64,000 nt of DNA from a virus: IMG/VR virus record IMGVR_UViG_3300027861_000016, positions 1 through 64,000 of that record; one strand, written 5' to 3'. Shown piece by piece: positions 11,201-24,100 of the stretch. The stretch's first letter is position 1, and every line of letters begins with the position of its first letter. A program made the position numbers and the translations under genes. Below the pieces are notes generated by a model, which was given only the letters and a program-made list of their open reading frames with translations, ran no database searches and was not told the DNA's origin.

Positions 11201-14200
11201 GGTACTTCTGTATAAGTCATAATCATATCACCATAAGATTTAGGTAATACTCCTACTATTTCTAATGAATCAATAGATGAGAAACCTTGATTGGGAATAC
11301 GATAACCAATTAATCCTTCTAAGTTCTCTTTACCTATAACTTCTAATAGTTCTCTACCAGACATATTCTCATGTCCTGGAATACTCTTTAATATATTATG
11401 TGGTAAGAATACTTGTCCAGGAAGTGTAGCACTTTCATCTCCATCTTTCCCATTCCACCTTGGTCCTTTTAATTCAGGATCATTACTAAAGTATTTAATA
11501 CCATTTGGATCATTTAGATTCATTAAGTCAGTATCATCTAACTTTAATATCTTATTTAGATCATCCCTCTCTTGTTGTAATTTATCTATCTTCCCCTGTA
11601 CCTTTTCAATCCTATCTGTATTGTCTACTTTACCTTTAGATGTAAACTCTTTAAATCCTTGTATATCTTTTTTAGATCCTAACACATGTACTTGATCTGG
11701 GCTTTTTACAGCTATAAGTCCGGGACCGTCAAAGTATTCAATATGTTCTTTAAATGTATCTTTTACTAAATTACCTTTTGCTGAAGCAGCTTTCCAAAAA
11801 CTATCCTTCCCATCTTTTATAGGTTTTCCTGCTAACGCATTTTCTCTTTTTGTTTCTGGAACAAAATCTTTTACATTTAATATTGCAGAAATTACTTCCT
11901 CCCCGTAATCTAACGCACCTCCGGCGACAGCTTCAGGACTAGTAGTAAAAAATAAACCTTCAGCAATACCCCCTTCAACCTCTTCTTCTATCCATTTATT
12001 TTTATTTTCAAGATTGTCACTAAAACCAGAAGACATTATCTGATCTATATTCTCTTTAGTAGTCCCATGATAAACAATTTCTTGATGTTTACTCTCAGGA
12101 AATACAGTCTCTATGTATTTAGAATACTCCTCTTCACTCCCTATCTCTGCTAATTCAGGATTTTCTTTGAATACAGTCTGTACATCTTCTTTAACTTCAA
12201 CTGTTTCTTCTTGTTTAATCTCAGCCTCTTCAAATACTTTAGTACCTTTTACTCTTTTTATCTCAGCTAACATATTATCACTAAATCCTATATTAGTAGG
12301 AATAAGTCTACTTCCAAAAGCATTAGCTAGTTCATTTAGAGATTTCTTATTAGCATTTTTATCTGTATTATAAGGAACTATAAATCTCTTAGAAGGATTT
12401 TCTCTAGCAACATTATATAATTTTTCTATATTACTTCCTAGTTCTATATAATCTAAAGGTTGTCCAGGCTTTTCTACAGTTACTAACCCATATCCAGTAC
12501 CCTTGTTACCTTCCATTAGACCAGTCTTCCCTGCTATTGCAAAGTCACCTACTTTATTTGCTTTAGTGTCCGCCGGTAAGTTTATATCTTTCCAATTTTT
12601 ATAGTGTCTTGTATCATTTGTATAAGCTAATCCTGCTGTACCATACCCGTGAAAACCTCCTTTATTAGCACCAAAGACCATTACATCATTCTCATCAAAC
12701 ATTTCTTGAGATACATTTCCTGTAAAAGCAGGTTCAAGATTTGAATATTCTTGTTTAACTCCTTCTTGTTTAGTTGGTGTTTCCTGTGGTTTAGATAAGA
12801 CTTTTTCAATAATTATATCTTTTAATCTATCCTCAATTTGTTTTACTCTATCCTCTTGTTTTTTTCTAACATTTATAATTTCATTGAATTTTTTATTTAT
12901 TTCTGGCATTTTTGCAGCAGGGTGATCTTCTAAATAAGTATCTTTAAAATCCCAGATATTAAAAGGAGGACTATAATCAGGCATATCGTATAGTTTCTTC
13001 TTCTCCTCTTCATATATTTCATATTTATCTTTAACACCTTCAACTATACTTGTTGTATTTTCTTTGCCAATTATATCATTAAGTTCTAATGAGAAACCTG
13101 GTTTTTGTTTCCAAATGTCCAACTTCTTTTTTAATGATGGTAGGTCTTGTTTAATTGGTGTTTCTTGTACTTCTTTTATAGGTTTAGTTCCCTCTATTAT
13201 ATTAAAGTTTTTAGTAGGATTTGTATTTTTACTACTTACAATTAATGTATTATTTTTAGCTCTTGTAATAGCTGTATACATTGATTGCGACTTCTGTTTA
13301 TTACTAATAGGACCTACAGACATTATATCATCCTCCATAACAGCAACAGTGTTATAGGTAGAGCCTTGTGACTTATGAGAAGTAATAGCATACGCATAGT
13401 CTAAGTTGGCAAACATATTTTTAACTCTCCAAGCTTCTTCAAAGAGTTCACCTTTGTTTCGTCTATTGGGTTCCACTCTTGCCTTATTAAACAATGAAGA
13501 TACTAAAGCACCATGTTTAGCTTTAGATTTCGAATCTAACATTTCTACTCTTATAGGAGGGTTATCTGCTTCAGGACTTTCTACATAAAAAACAAACCCA
13601 GAAAAAGATTTATCTTGTACAGTAAATGTTGATTCTTCTACCTCTGAAGGTACTTGTATCTCATCTGAGTTATTAAATTCCTCATAAGAATCAGAAAACA
13701 TAAGTAATTCTCCTGGTTCTACTTCCTTTCCTCCTTTGAAGAGTTTAGAATGCATGTATTTATTTATGTCTTTTCTTGTTACATTCTTATATGCTACTAT
13801 TTTAGCTCTATTAGGTTCATAATTTTTTATAGCTAAAGCAAATTCACTTTCTAGTTTTTTAGCCATTGTTGTCGAATCTGTAAATACTAAATTACCTTCT
13901 TCATTTAATATTGATTCTCGGTTAGTACTATTTGGATCCAGTTCGGGATTAGTAGATTGTGTATTATCCCAATATAAGTCAGCAAAAGGTAATATAGGAC
14001 TTGCTTCTCCTTGTCTAATTCTAGTTAATAATTTGGTATTGTCTTTTGTATCAAATACTTTAGAATCCTTATTAGCCTCGTCACTATCCAGTTTTCTTAT
14101 AGGAGGTAATTGTCCTATATCTCCTAAGAATATTAAAGGTGTTCCTGACTGTTTTAACTGTTGAATGTTTTCTAAAGCTTCTTCATTAATCATTGACGCT

Positions 14201-15099
14201 TCGTCAATGATAATAATATCAGCATCTGATACAGGAGGAGGAAGTTGAGAAGAACCTGCAATAAACTCACCAGTTTCAAGATTCATCTTCATACCGAGAA
14301 GAGAAGCAAGAGTGTTGAAATTCACATTATTAGGAACAGCATCTTCTTCTTTTATAGAAGTTTCAATAACTCCTTTAGCTTTATGTGAAAGAGCTGCAAT
14401 ATTTATTTGCTTACCTGGAAACTGTTCGATAATCTTTTTAACAATACTAGTCTTACCTGTACCTGCTTTTCCTTCTAATGTAAACCATCCTTTTCCATCA
14501 TTCTTCTCGATAAAGTCTGTAACTTTATCTACAGCTATTTGTTGTTCAGCAGTGGGTTTGAATGATGTCACTTTATAGTTCGAGGAGTCAGTAAGTTTTT
14601 TACGTTCCTCCTGTGTCTCAACTTCTTCTTTAAGTATCCCACTTTCAGGTTTTAAATTTTCTGTTCCCGATAAACCCTTTATTTCATAATAAGGATTTGC
14701 TGTAATCAACTTGCCTGTATTAGTTCTTAATTCAATATCTACATATCTGTAAAGAATCCCCCTCTCTTCAGAGGTCATAACGGTTTCTAGATTACCAGTA
14801 ACAACAGCTTTAAAAGATTCTTTATATTTATCATATTTTACTGTTACAGTCTTACCTTTATTTTCTTTGGCTAAATCTTCAAAAGTAAACTCTTTTGTTT
14901 CTTCTTTAGTATCTTCAGCAACTTCTTCAGGTACACTTTCTAACTCATTTAACTCTTCTTGTAATTTACTTATCTTCTCATCTATAGCTTCTATTTTAGA
15001 ATTTCCTGTATTTAGATCATCTAATATAGCTTCTTTTAATTTAGGATCATCAATATTTTCATATCTTACTCCTTTATATACTGGATTACATTTTGCCAT
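8251..15099 (-). CDS. Virion RNA polymerase fused to SF1 helicase and ART-like domains
   Basis: This 2282-residue polyvalent protein has several domains in order. Residues 180-640 are an SF1 RecD/Dda-like helicase, with Walker A GKAGTGKT at 210-217, Walker B IIIIDEAS ending in D299-E300, GDIGQLPPI at 326-334, then a TSHKSQG motif and YTAITRAK. Near residue 800 is a VFGANKGGFHGYG motif domain of unknown function. Around 1015-1130 is an ADP-ribosyltransferase-like domain (YHGTT, GLFFTTSPE). At 1306-1310 is DFDVD, matching the DxDxD metal-binding loop of the phi14:2 gp66/crAss single-chain RNA polymerase. Such polymerases are packaged and injected to transcribe early genes. The start at 15099 is the first ATG. 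The polymerase and helicase calls rest on motifs. ART activity is inference. Confidence 0.85.
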   Translation of the reverse strand: MAKCNPVYKGVRYENIDDPKLKEAILDDLNTGNSKIEAIDEKISKLQEELNELESVPEEVAEDTKEETKEFTFEDLAKENKGKTVTVKYDKYKESFKAVVTGNLETVMTSEERGILYRYVDIELRTNTGKLITANPYYEIKGLSGTENLKPESGILKEEVETQEERKKLTDSSNYKVTSFKPTAEQQIAVDKVTDFIEKNDGKGWFTLEGKAGTGKTSIVKKIIEQFPGKQINIAALSHKAKGVIETSIKEEDAVPNNVNFNTLASLLGMKMNLETGEFIAGSSQLPPPVSDADIIIIDEASMINEEALENIQQLKQSGTPLIFLGDIGQLPPIRKLDSDEANKDSKVFDTKDNTKLLTRIRQGEASPILPFADLYWDNTQSTNPELDPNSTNRESILNEEGNLVFTDSTTMAKKLESEFALAIKNYEPNRAKIVAYKNVTRKDINKYMHSKLFKGGKEVEPGELLMFSDSYEEFNNSDEIQVPSEVEESTFTVQDKSFSGFVFYVESPEADNPPIRVEMLDSKSKAKHGALVSSLFNKARVEPNRRNKGELFEEAWRVKNMFANLDYAYAITSHKSQGSTYNTVAVMEDDIMSVGPISNKQKSQSMYTAITRAKNNTLIVSSKNTNPTKNFNIIEGTKPIKEVQETPIKQDLPSLKKKLDIWKQKPGFSLELNDIIGKENTTSIVEGVKDKYEIYEEEKKKLYDMPDYSPPFNIWDFKDTYLEDHPAAKMPEINKKFNEIINVRKKQEDRVKQIEDRLKDIIIEKVLSKPQETPTKQEGVKQEYSNLEPAFTGNVSQEMFDENDVMVFGANKGGFHGYGTAGLAYTNDTRHYKNWKDINLPADTKANKVGDFAIAGKTGLMEGNKGTGYGLVTVEKPGQPLDYIELGSNIEKLYNVARENPSKRFIVPYNTDKNANKKSLNELANAFGSRLIPTNIGFSDNMLAEIKRVKGTKVFEEAEIKQEETVEVKEDVQTVFKENPELAEIGSEEEYSKYIETVFPESKHQEIVYHGTTKENIDQIMSSGFSDNLENKNKWIEEEVEGGIAEGLFFTTSPEAVAGGALDYGEEVISAILNVKDFVPETKRENALAGKPIKDGKDSFWKAASAKGNLVKDTFKEHIEYFDGPGLIAVKSPDQVHVLGSKKDIQGFKEFTSKGKVDNTDRIEKVQGKIDKLQQERDDLNKILKLDDTDLMNLNDPNGIKYFSNDPELKGPRWNGKDGDESATLPGQVFLPHNILKSIPGHENMSGRELLEVIGKENLEGLIGYRIPNQGFSSIDSLEIVGVLPKSYGDMIMTYTEVPAKTGSDFDVDKMFVMMPNLKYNKKTGKVEMTQFDNDTSEKGTQKRYNKYVNKYTSKKYGKELDAMLKEDHVEDWKIVQENIKILNDLTEMNKDVTEDERYQRVLNDIIEIRTSKLKWSTIFEEKKKEVIASGEVDSLDTYSKQTIYEQNSKEAVQNRLLELYNSIMTSDATHSEAVSSLDADYLKEDAYVTSYIATMKGKPEQHKEFLNLPYEEQVKKATSELRKTSDAEFYDPMHQFKVKRQNAAGKTGTGQMSNHLVHHVYGQQSKLGVRQDLGLGAVTDLSQIYTLDGTQKINQVLSAYLNAYVDNAKDPYIAMINNNAYTANTVAYLLRAGVSYKQVNSIMSQPIIKRLVQNHNLSQSKLTKSEFKKRSVLSIGLETVDVKEKNTTNTAITDTIEFMTQQMLNDPNPSEGELKNTMSLTANNTVGINELSMVKLDNALTRPRDYDFYTEQLSILNFFLRAREGAKVLSNTMKVTKADTNGAYGSFIEQLGVEELHRKLVDEGNVENLDKLFANTSSGAYTKNTLHLSNAIYGDKMLYKTEGFREVLRGVYQSVGEDPNYLVNDDINQKVANDYYRYISSATPLFQISDTKRKDLFEKLPTRLKEAKKKYTDNVFIQDLYTTFDRSKGMNFIKIDASKIADVDANDLLTRAWLHALEADDSDLKELATDLVTYSFFSSGFKKSRTSFFELIPMSWFDKNEQTDFTNTYNETIGSLKESVGPDNKFMKQLAQHNPLERKIVKSLSSKVKNKLISKPGQNLERIIMEKDIPTNYKANSVEGKDAQYVQFISAKVRENENSTVVTPYLYQFKGVDTSEKHGKGFGIIYERIPILGYSEKGNNMVEYNYRYSPNSIVNKGGKVVNDKVQEADAYVPPTSLDIVETIPTQGVKFTPNDSFKSIYDGGNTFSYEGIDAEFGFSKTTNGGLKAYVKKVNGKEIEIGLPAEVVGSFDTKEILLEDVTTYLNEQVGKTWLEHILNTHC

Positions 15100-15117
15100 T
15101 TTACATATTTAAAATTA

Positions 15118-15144
15118 GTACTAGCACTCTATGAATGCTAGTAC
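15118..15144 (-). terminator. Hairpin between the two largest genes
   Basis: A perfect 9-bp stem (GTACTAGCA with TGCTAGTAC, 9-nt loop) fills the 65-nt gap between the 3281-residue gene and the RNA polymerase fusion gene. On the transcribed minus strand it is followed by TAATTTTAAAT, a weak T-tract. It may be a partial terminator or an RNA processing and stability element setting the ratio of the two giant proteins. Confidence 0.45.
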
Positions 15145-15164
15145 GTGATTATTATTTACAAGGT

Positions 15165-18100
15165 TTATTCTCCACACTTATTATTATCTTCATCTAACAT
15201 TTGTATAAGTCCTGATGATAATGCTTTTGAAATATCTATATCTTCTTTAGACAATTGTTTCAGAGATTTCATACCAGCATTAGACATTTGAATGAATGCT
15301 CCGCCAGGCATCTTAAACTTAACAGTTGATTTAGTAATAGCTGCTAATAGTTTAGATTCTATTTTATCTCTAATTTGGAATATAGCATCTAATGGAATAT
15401 TATTCTCTAGAGCATAAATAGTATTTATAGATTCACTATCAGCAATTGCTTCTTCTAATAAACTATCATAGATTGGTTGAAGACTCTCTGGTACATTTAA
15501 TCTTCCATCTACATCTTGAGTTATTCCATATTGTTTAAGTAGTTTATTTCTTCCTATATCTGATAAAGCAGATTCAGTTTCTAATACTTGTCTTTGTATT
15601 TCTCTACCATCAACCATCTTACCATCTAAAGAATAAACATCTTCATCTAAAGCAATGTTAGCTAATATATTCTTCTTAACCTGTGAACCTGCTAATGATT
15701 CTCCTTTCTTATCATATTTAGATGGATTATCTACTTGTAGTTTCCAATTGAAGTTACTAAGAGTAATTGGTTTAAGATGTCCTTTAACAGTTTCTCCACT
15801 TGCTATAGATTCAAAAGAGGACTTCTCAGTAGCTCCTAACTTCATTGCAGATTCAAATAGTAATTCATCTACATTATCTACTTCCATTTGTTTAAGAACA
15901 TTCTCTAATTGAGTATCCTTAACTAATCTAGGATGTAATACTGCTTGAGAATACTTTAGGAATGATGGAATACCTCTACCATTCTCATCCTGTCTTACTT
16001 CAAAATGTGTTCCTTTCAATGCTTGAAGTTTAAGTATATTACTATAATCAACTTCTACATTAGGATCTAACATCTTTTGATAAGTAGCTTCATGTTCTGG
16101 AGTCCAGTTTCCTAATCCATTTTGTATCTCTCTAAATCTAGCTAAAGTAATATAACATTGAGCATCTCCTTGATTGATTTCTTCATAAGGTTTCAATTGT
16201 TCTTTAGCTTCTTTCTTAGCTTGTTTATCACTTAATTTAGGATTAGCTGCTTTCTTATCTTTAATAAGTTTAGCTAAGTTTCTATCATAGAACTCTTTAG
16301 CTGCTCCTGTCTTCAAATCATTTAGAACTGCAACATTATATGTACGTTTTACTCTCTCGCCATCAACTCTTAATTGTTGACCATCTGAACCTAAAGCTTG
16401 AATACGTTTAGAAACATCTGAATAGAATGCTGGATCACCTCCAAAGATAAACATAGTTTCTACATTAGCAGTCCAACCCATGAACCAATAGTCAGCTAAT
16501 AATTCATTCATGTTATTATGAATAGCAGCTTGAGATGTAAAGTTAGTCAATTCTTTATCTAATCCTTGTATTTTTCTACCTCTATCTATAAGAATACCTT
16601 CACCAGCTAAGAATGTTTTCTGTTCTTTTAATCTCTTTTCAACTAGTTCTTTCATGTAATTAACTAGTACTTCATTCTCTTGTAAGTCTTTAAGGTCAAG
16701 TAAATGAACCTTACCTTTCCCCATGTCACCATACAAGTCTAATTCATTAGCTAAATCAGTTCCATAAGATAAAGAACCAAAGAATGCTGATTTTAAATCA
16801 CCTCCATTTATCTCATCTTTAAATTTAGTAACATCTTTGCCATCCCTGTCTTTAACAACTTTAGTTCCAGAAGAAGCTACTGATACAATCCTTTCATATT
16901 CTCCATAGAAGTATTGAATCATCTGATCTGTTACAGTCTTTGTTATTTGATAACCTGTACCATCAAACTTAATACCTGATCTAAACTTAGCTGCTGGATC
17001 TTTTGATTGATCATTATATGTCAAATATCTAACTGTAGGTTTATCACCAAATGTTAGTATAGGAAAGTTAGCTGATAATGTAGCACCTATTCTTTCAACA
17101 ACATCATCTTGTGATACTAAGTTAGCAGATTTAGATCCACTGTCAGGTAGATTACCTCCTTCAACTTTATTTGTACTATGTGTAGTAATACTATAGTTCT
17201 CAATACCACGTCCTTTATTCTTACCCATGTCTTGTAACATGAAAGAATGTCTATGGAACATTTGGTTAACATGTTTTGTAAAAGCAGAATCACTTCTTTT
17301 CCACAATGCAAGTGTTTTATCCATTTGTGTATATTGACCTAAAGTAGAATACTTATTACCTTCTGGTCCTAATATCATACTATCACCTTGTACGTTAGAA
17401 CTATAACTAGCTATTCTAGATAAGGCTTGTATTAAATAACTTCCACCATTAACATCTCCTAAAGGATTCTTTCCATTATAATTCCAAGTAAATCCCTCTT
17501 CTAACATAGAAGATATAGAAATAGGTGTGTTCTTATTACCTAAGAATAGCTTACTCATTTCATACATTCCAGTTTTAATAGTTTTCTTCTTAGCTGTAAG
17601 CTCTAAGAAGTAATTCTCTATTTGTGGAATAGTTAAAGGAATACCTAAATCAGTAAATGCTTTAGATAGTACTTCAGAATCTTCTCTTCTAACTCTCTTT
17701 TCTTCACGCTTTACTGCTGCTTGTAATATAGGAGTTACTTCTTCTATAACTCTAGAGATTGTATTTAGTTTACTTGGTTTTGTATAAGCATCTTCTTCAG
17801 TTAGGAAACTCTCAGTAAAGTTAGTTGTCCATTCCTTTTCTATTATCTTTTCGGAACCTTGAGAAGAAGCATTTACAACCTTCAAATCTACATCACCATT
17901 CTCACTCATATAGCTAATGAAAGCACGATAGTCTACATTAGTTACACTAAAAGCATTTACAAACTGAGTTCTTTGGAATTCTTCAGCTCCTTTTAATCTT
18001 TTAAGTACTTCTGTTAAATAACTGTATTCGTCTATAGTAGCTTTTTCTTCTATAGCTTTATACATCTCAAGATATACATCTCCTTCGCTTACAATTCCTG

Positions 18101-21100
18101 CTGTAGCTCGAGCAACATCTATCCATGTTTTACCTGCTGGGTAGAATGATCGCCCACCTATAGAGTTATTCTCTGCATTTTTATCAGGAATAAATCCTAA
18201 CATCAATTTAACATTACCTGTAGCATTGTCTTTAGCAGCATATTCTAATGAACTCTTAGAATATATCTGTTCTCCAGTTACATCATAGTCTTCGTAGTTC
18301 CTTCTTCTAGCATCCTCTTCAGTATAATCTTTCTTCTTAGATTCTACAATGTCTAAAGATATAAGATTATTCTTAGCCATAGCTGCATAAGTATCGAAGT
18401 CTTTGATAAGTTGATAATAGATTGTAGCTAGATCTTTATTTTTGTTGACTTGTTCTTTATATTGTTTAACAATTTGTAATTTAGCATATTTAAGTCCTAT
18501 GTTAAAAGATGAATTCTTCAGTCGTCCCCTATCAAAATCTACAGCTCCCATTTTATTAGCAGCATGATAAGTAATAGTATTAACAGCATCTCTAACATTC
18601 ATTGTACTTAGCGTAGTCTCTGAGAATAACTCTACATCACTCATGTTTGTAGGTTTATAATCAAATTGACCTCTTCTAAGTCTAGAGAATGTTTGATGTT
18701 TAGAGTTTCTAAATAGATCAATGAAGTCCATAATAGCATCATATAACCATTTCATCCATCCAGTTACTTTGACTTCTCTATTAGAGAACATGTACTGTCT
18801 TAATTCTTCTGCTATCTTCTCCTCTACTTTCTTATTATCTAAAGTACTGTTGTTATCCTTTCTCCACCTGTCATATATCTTAATTCTTTGTGCTTCAGTA
18901 AGATACATTTGACTAACAGCATGCCAAGCTTCGTGATATTGAGTACCTTTAGAAGCATTGCTAGATAAAGTAATCAATCCATTTCTAAAACTACCTTCTG
19001 CAAACCCTCCTCCAGGAACATTTAGTAACCCATTTACTACAGTTAAATTGGTATAAGGTAGACTTTTTTTTAACCAACTTTCAGCAGCAGGTATATTAAT
19101 AGAATCTAAATCAGTTTGCCCATTTACAGTTGAAAAACTAACATCTTCGTCATCACCTACTTCGTCTTCTAGTTCTTTTAATAAGTCATCAAACTCATTT
19201 TCATCTAATTCTGGTACTTCTTTAACAGGTGGCTCTAAAGTGGCTAGTTCCTTCTCGGCTTTTGTTAAATCTTTTATACCTTGTGTTCTAGCAGAAGTAC
19301 TTTCTGTAGTTTCTAAAAAGCTGTTTAATGAGCTTATTTTACTTTTTAATTCTTGTTTTCTGTCTATAGCTTTTTCTTTTACTATAGGTTTAGGGGTTTT
19401 TAACTCTAATAATTTAGCCTCATACTTAGCATTTATTTTAGCTATACCTTTGTCAACTGATAAATCATTGTATTCCTTAGAAGCTAGTACCTGTTCTACA
19501 GCAGCATCATACTCATCTCCATCATCGAAGAAATCTGGATCGGGCATCATACGGTCTTGAGCGAAATCTAGATCCGCCATATCAGCTTCACTATCCCCAC
19601 TTTCTTGTTTACCTATTTGGTATTCAGCTAATTCCTCTTTCCACTCTTCTCTAAGTTTAACCTCTTCCTTAGTTACTTTCTTCTTTTCTCCATATTTATT
19701 GGCAATCTCAATGGCTTCTTTAAGAGTTCTATATTCGCCAATAACACCTTCATCCTGATGTCTTATATCATAAGTACCATCTTCTCCTTTTATAATACTT
19801 GTATTGTCAGGAATATCATATACTTCCTCTTCCTTAGTCTCTACAACCTCCTTGACAAATTCTTTCTCTTTCTCAGTAATTACTTGATTTAATTCTGAAG
19901 TATTTACTTGTGACATTGCCGAGAACATAGCCGCAGGATCAAATGCTCCAGTCTCGTCAACTACTTTCTTAGCTACCTTTTCTTCTTCTGGTTTCTTTAA
20001 TTCCTCACTTGCCTCTGTATTATTATCAACAACAGGGGTAGCATCTTCCATTCTAATCTCAGAATATGTAGCTAAAGGGTTAACATATAATACATTACCT
20101 CTATATACTTCAGCATTTGTATATACAAAGTTCTGATCGAATATGAATTTATTATATTCATCATTTGGTGAATAGTCTGTACCAAAGAATGAGAATGTAT
20201 CTTTAATATTCTTATCTCTAAAGTTTTGATTGATAGAATATAATTGAGCAGTAGTAGGGAGATTCTGTAATAGTTCTATAATCTCTGCTTTGTTCTTACT
20301 AATATCTCCTTCAAATGTAGGAGTAGTAGATCCTTCAAAATATACACCTTTAGGTAAATCTACACCATCAATTGTTTTATCTACTGTATTTACCCAGAAT
20401 GGTGTTTTAGATTTATAAGTTGAACTAGAACCTTCAAATGCTACTAGATTAATTAACTGTAGATTAGTTAAACCTTCTACTTGCCCAGAGGGACTCTTAA
20501 AGGCTGTATTAGGCTTCTCATTCTTATCATTAGACATAATTGCCCTAGCTGCTTCATATACTTCATTAGCGATCTCCTTAGAGACTTTATTAGGGTTTAA
20601 TCTAATTAATCCTTTCTTCTTCTTACCATCTTGTTCTTCTGCTGAATCTAATGAAGCATAAGCAAATCCTGGAGTATTAACTCCCTGTCCTTCATGATCT
20701 GGATCAGTTACCCCTGGAGCAAGATTTAAGTTATGTTGTAAATCAGCAATTAAAACAGTTAAACCGTTCTCAGTGTCTTTGAAAGCTTCATATAAATTTA
20801 CATTTGTACCTTTCTTAATTCTTTTTAAATTCTCTTCTACACTAATTGTAGATAGTTTACCATTAACTACGCCATCTATTGTTGTCTCTGCTGTACCTCC
20901 TTGAGCTAAAGTTCTAATCATATTTATACGCTCAGTAACATACTGTTTAGCTGTACCTTTTTTTGAAGTTTTATGATAAGATTCTAGAGATTTACCATTA
21001 TAAAGTTCTTTAGTTCCATCTTTTTTATATGCGACCATCTTAATAGGAATACTACTAAAGTCTTCTATCTTTAAAGATGTTAATGCTACATCTCCTTCTC

Positions 21101-24100
21101 TAATAGCTTTATCATATGCAAACTGTACTCTAGTATCCCAGAACTTATCTGATTTATCTATTTCAAATTTAAAGATTGTTCCAGATTTAATCTGAGTAGG
21201 ATCTTCCATCCAATTTGTAAAGTGGATATTCTCATTATTCATATCCTCTTCAGCTATGAATCTTTTGTCTCCTTCTTTAACTCTACCAGCTTTAGTTAAT
21301 GTATATGACTTATAAGCAGGAGTATTCAACATTGAACTATACTTATCTTCTGCAATATCTATAGCTTCTTCATTGACCCCTGTTCCTTCATTAACTTTCC
21401 CAGACATTGGAACACTGTTAGGATCTTCTATAGTAGCTTTAGGACTTGTTGATAATTGTTTATCGTAATAAGCATTAACATTATCTATTAACTCTTGTTC
21501 TGTAGCAGTATCTTTAAACATTTCTCCACTAAGAGATCCGGCTAGTTGCCAAGTATTTTTAGGTTCTCTGCCTCTACGTGCTATAGTCAACCCTTTTATT
21601 TTTTTCAAATCCGCAACTCTATTTTCTTCCAAAACCGAATCAGGGGTCTTTACACTATCCTTAGATGTTTCACTTTCACCTTCTACTTTATCTTTTTTAG
21701 TAGCTTGAGCTTCTTCTTTCTTTATAGCTTCTAATTTCTCTGTATACTTATCCTGTATTCTTTGTACAGCTATATCATTTTGTTTTTTAACTTCCTGTCT
21801 CTCTGCTTCTACTTTTTTAGTAGCTTTGTCAGTATTAACCGCCTCTCCTTTTATATTAAATGTATTTGTATTACTTACATTGTCAGATGTATATTCTATT
21901 AAAGGTTGCTTAGTTACTACATATATATCATCTCTAAGTTCTACAATACCAGGTTCTAATGTTCTTATACTTATATGCTCGGGCAATTTAGCATTGGTTG
22001 CTACAGCAGCCTGGTTTACATATATATCAGGAGAATTTAAAGCTAATTCTGTCATTTCAGCATTCTCACTATTATATGTTAAATATAATGTACCATCTGA
22101 GGATTCTATAACTCTATATGTACTGTACTCACCACTAGTGTTTGATTGCTCTTCAGCATTAAATTTATTATCTAAATAAGGAGCAGATAAAAAAGATTCT
22201 TTCCCAGAAATAGTAATCTGTTTAGAACCATCCTTCTGTTTTGCATTTTTAATAGCAGTTTCTGTTGCTTTATCAAGTGCAGCTAACTCGGCTTTTTTAC
22301 TTTGCTCAAGTTTTTTAATCTTCTCCTTCTTCTCCTTCTCTATAATAGCTTTCTTATCTTTAACACTCTCAGGTTTAACTTCCTCTTCTATATCTTCTTT
22401 CGTAGCTGTTACAGCTACTCTACCACCAAAAGGATCTGCTACTGGTTCAGGTGTAGTCTCAGGTTGTGAATCTTTTCTTTCTTTATTTTCATAAGCTTGT
22501 TTTGTAGACTCTGTTGTATTAGTAGGAGTAGCATGTTCTGTAGTTGTACTCTTTGCTGTAGATTTCTCTGGTCTAGTGTTAACAAAAGATTCTATTTCTA
22601 ATTCAGCCATAAGATCCTCAAATTCAGCTAAAGGATTATAGTTAAAATCTTCTCCATAGTTTCTTTCAACAGTAGCAAAAGTTTTAGTTAAATCTATTAA
22701 CCTTTCAATTTGCTCTTCTATAGCTGTATTATCTGTTTCATATTTCTCAGCTAATTTCTCTGCTTGATCCAAAACTTCTTTAGATAGGTTTGGATTTTCT
22801 AATTGTTCTCTTAGTTTATTACGTCTACCTTCTAAATATCTAATTTCATTTGTGTATTCTTGTATTTTATCTCTATTAACTGTAGAACGTTTTTCTTTTA
22901 TCTCTTCTTCTTTTACTTTAAACTCTTTGTCTCTAACAGTAGTAACAGCTAATTCTTCTAAAGCTTTAAACTGTTTATCATTAACTTTAGATTTAGCTTT
23001 GTCTAAAAGTAAAGCCATAGAATCAGCATTAGTTGATTCACTAATTCTTTGTTTAAAATCTTCAGTAAGAGCTTTTTGTCTCTTCTCTGTAAATTTAGGA
23101 TCAGTTAAAATATTATAATGTTCAGTATAAACTTGTGAAGCTACTAAAGCATCTGCTTTACTTTTATATAAATTATTTAATTCCTCATACTCATCAAAAG
23201 CTTTAACTTCTTTAGGTAATCCTTTAGTTTGTTCTAAGTCATTAAGTTGTTCTTGTACTTCATTTAATTTAACTTCTAACTTCTCTCTAGAATCCCTTAG
23301 TAATTCTGAGGGTTTACCTGTCTCCTCTTCAAACTTAACAGAGTGTTTCTCAATAGCATTAAGTTGCTTTTTTAAAGCTTCATATTGAAACTGTACTGGA
23401 TTTATATCTTCATCTGATACACTTTTAAAGTTAGCAACTAACTTCCCAGTTAAAGAAGCTATATCATTATTCTTTTGAGCTACTACTTCTTGAGTAGAAT
23501 TCTTTCTAGAATTTGCTTTATAAATAGCATTTACTACACCTAATCCTTCATTACCATATTTATGTCGTATTTTATTATAAGACTCATCTAAAGCAGGAAG
23601 TTTGGTCATATACTCAGAAGCAATCTTTCTATCTTCTTCTGGTAAGTTTTCATCATCTATTATTTGTTGAATAGATTCTCTCAACCCATCTACTTTATCA
23701 GCATTAAAATGATCTAAAGCTAATTCTTCAAATTGTTTACTTGTAATATCTTCAAATGTATTACTATCCCCTTGCTCAATAGCTTGGGCTTTTTTAACAA
23801 GATCTTCAGTACTACTTTTAATAGTTTTTCTTAGTTTCTCACTAACCTTATTTACATCACTAAGTTCTTCAAAATCATCTATAGCTCTCCCTGTTACTTT
23901 CTCTTGTAATTTAGCAGCACCTTTCATCATACCACTTTGAACTGGGCCTCCGACAACTCCCATTATACCGGTATAAAGTCCATCGGGAGAAGTAATATAG
24001 TCAAAAGCTCTTCCTACATATGTAGAATTGTTTTCAGCTTTAATATCTAAATCTATTAAAGCATTTCTTTCAACTTCTTTTTGAATAAGTCCAGTAGATA

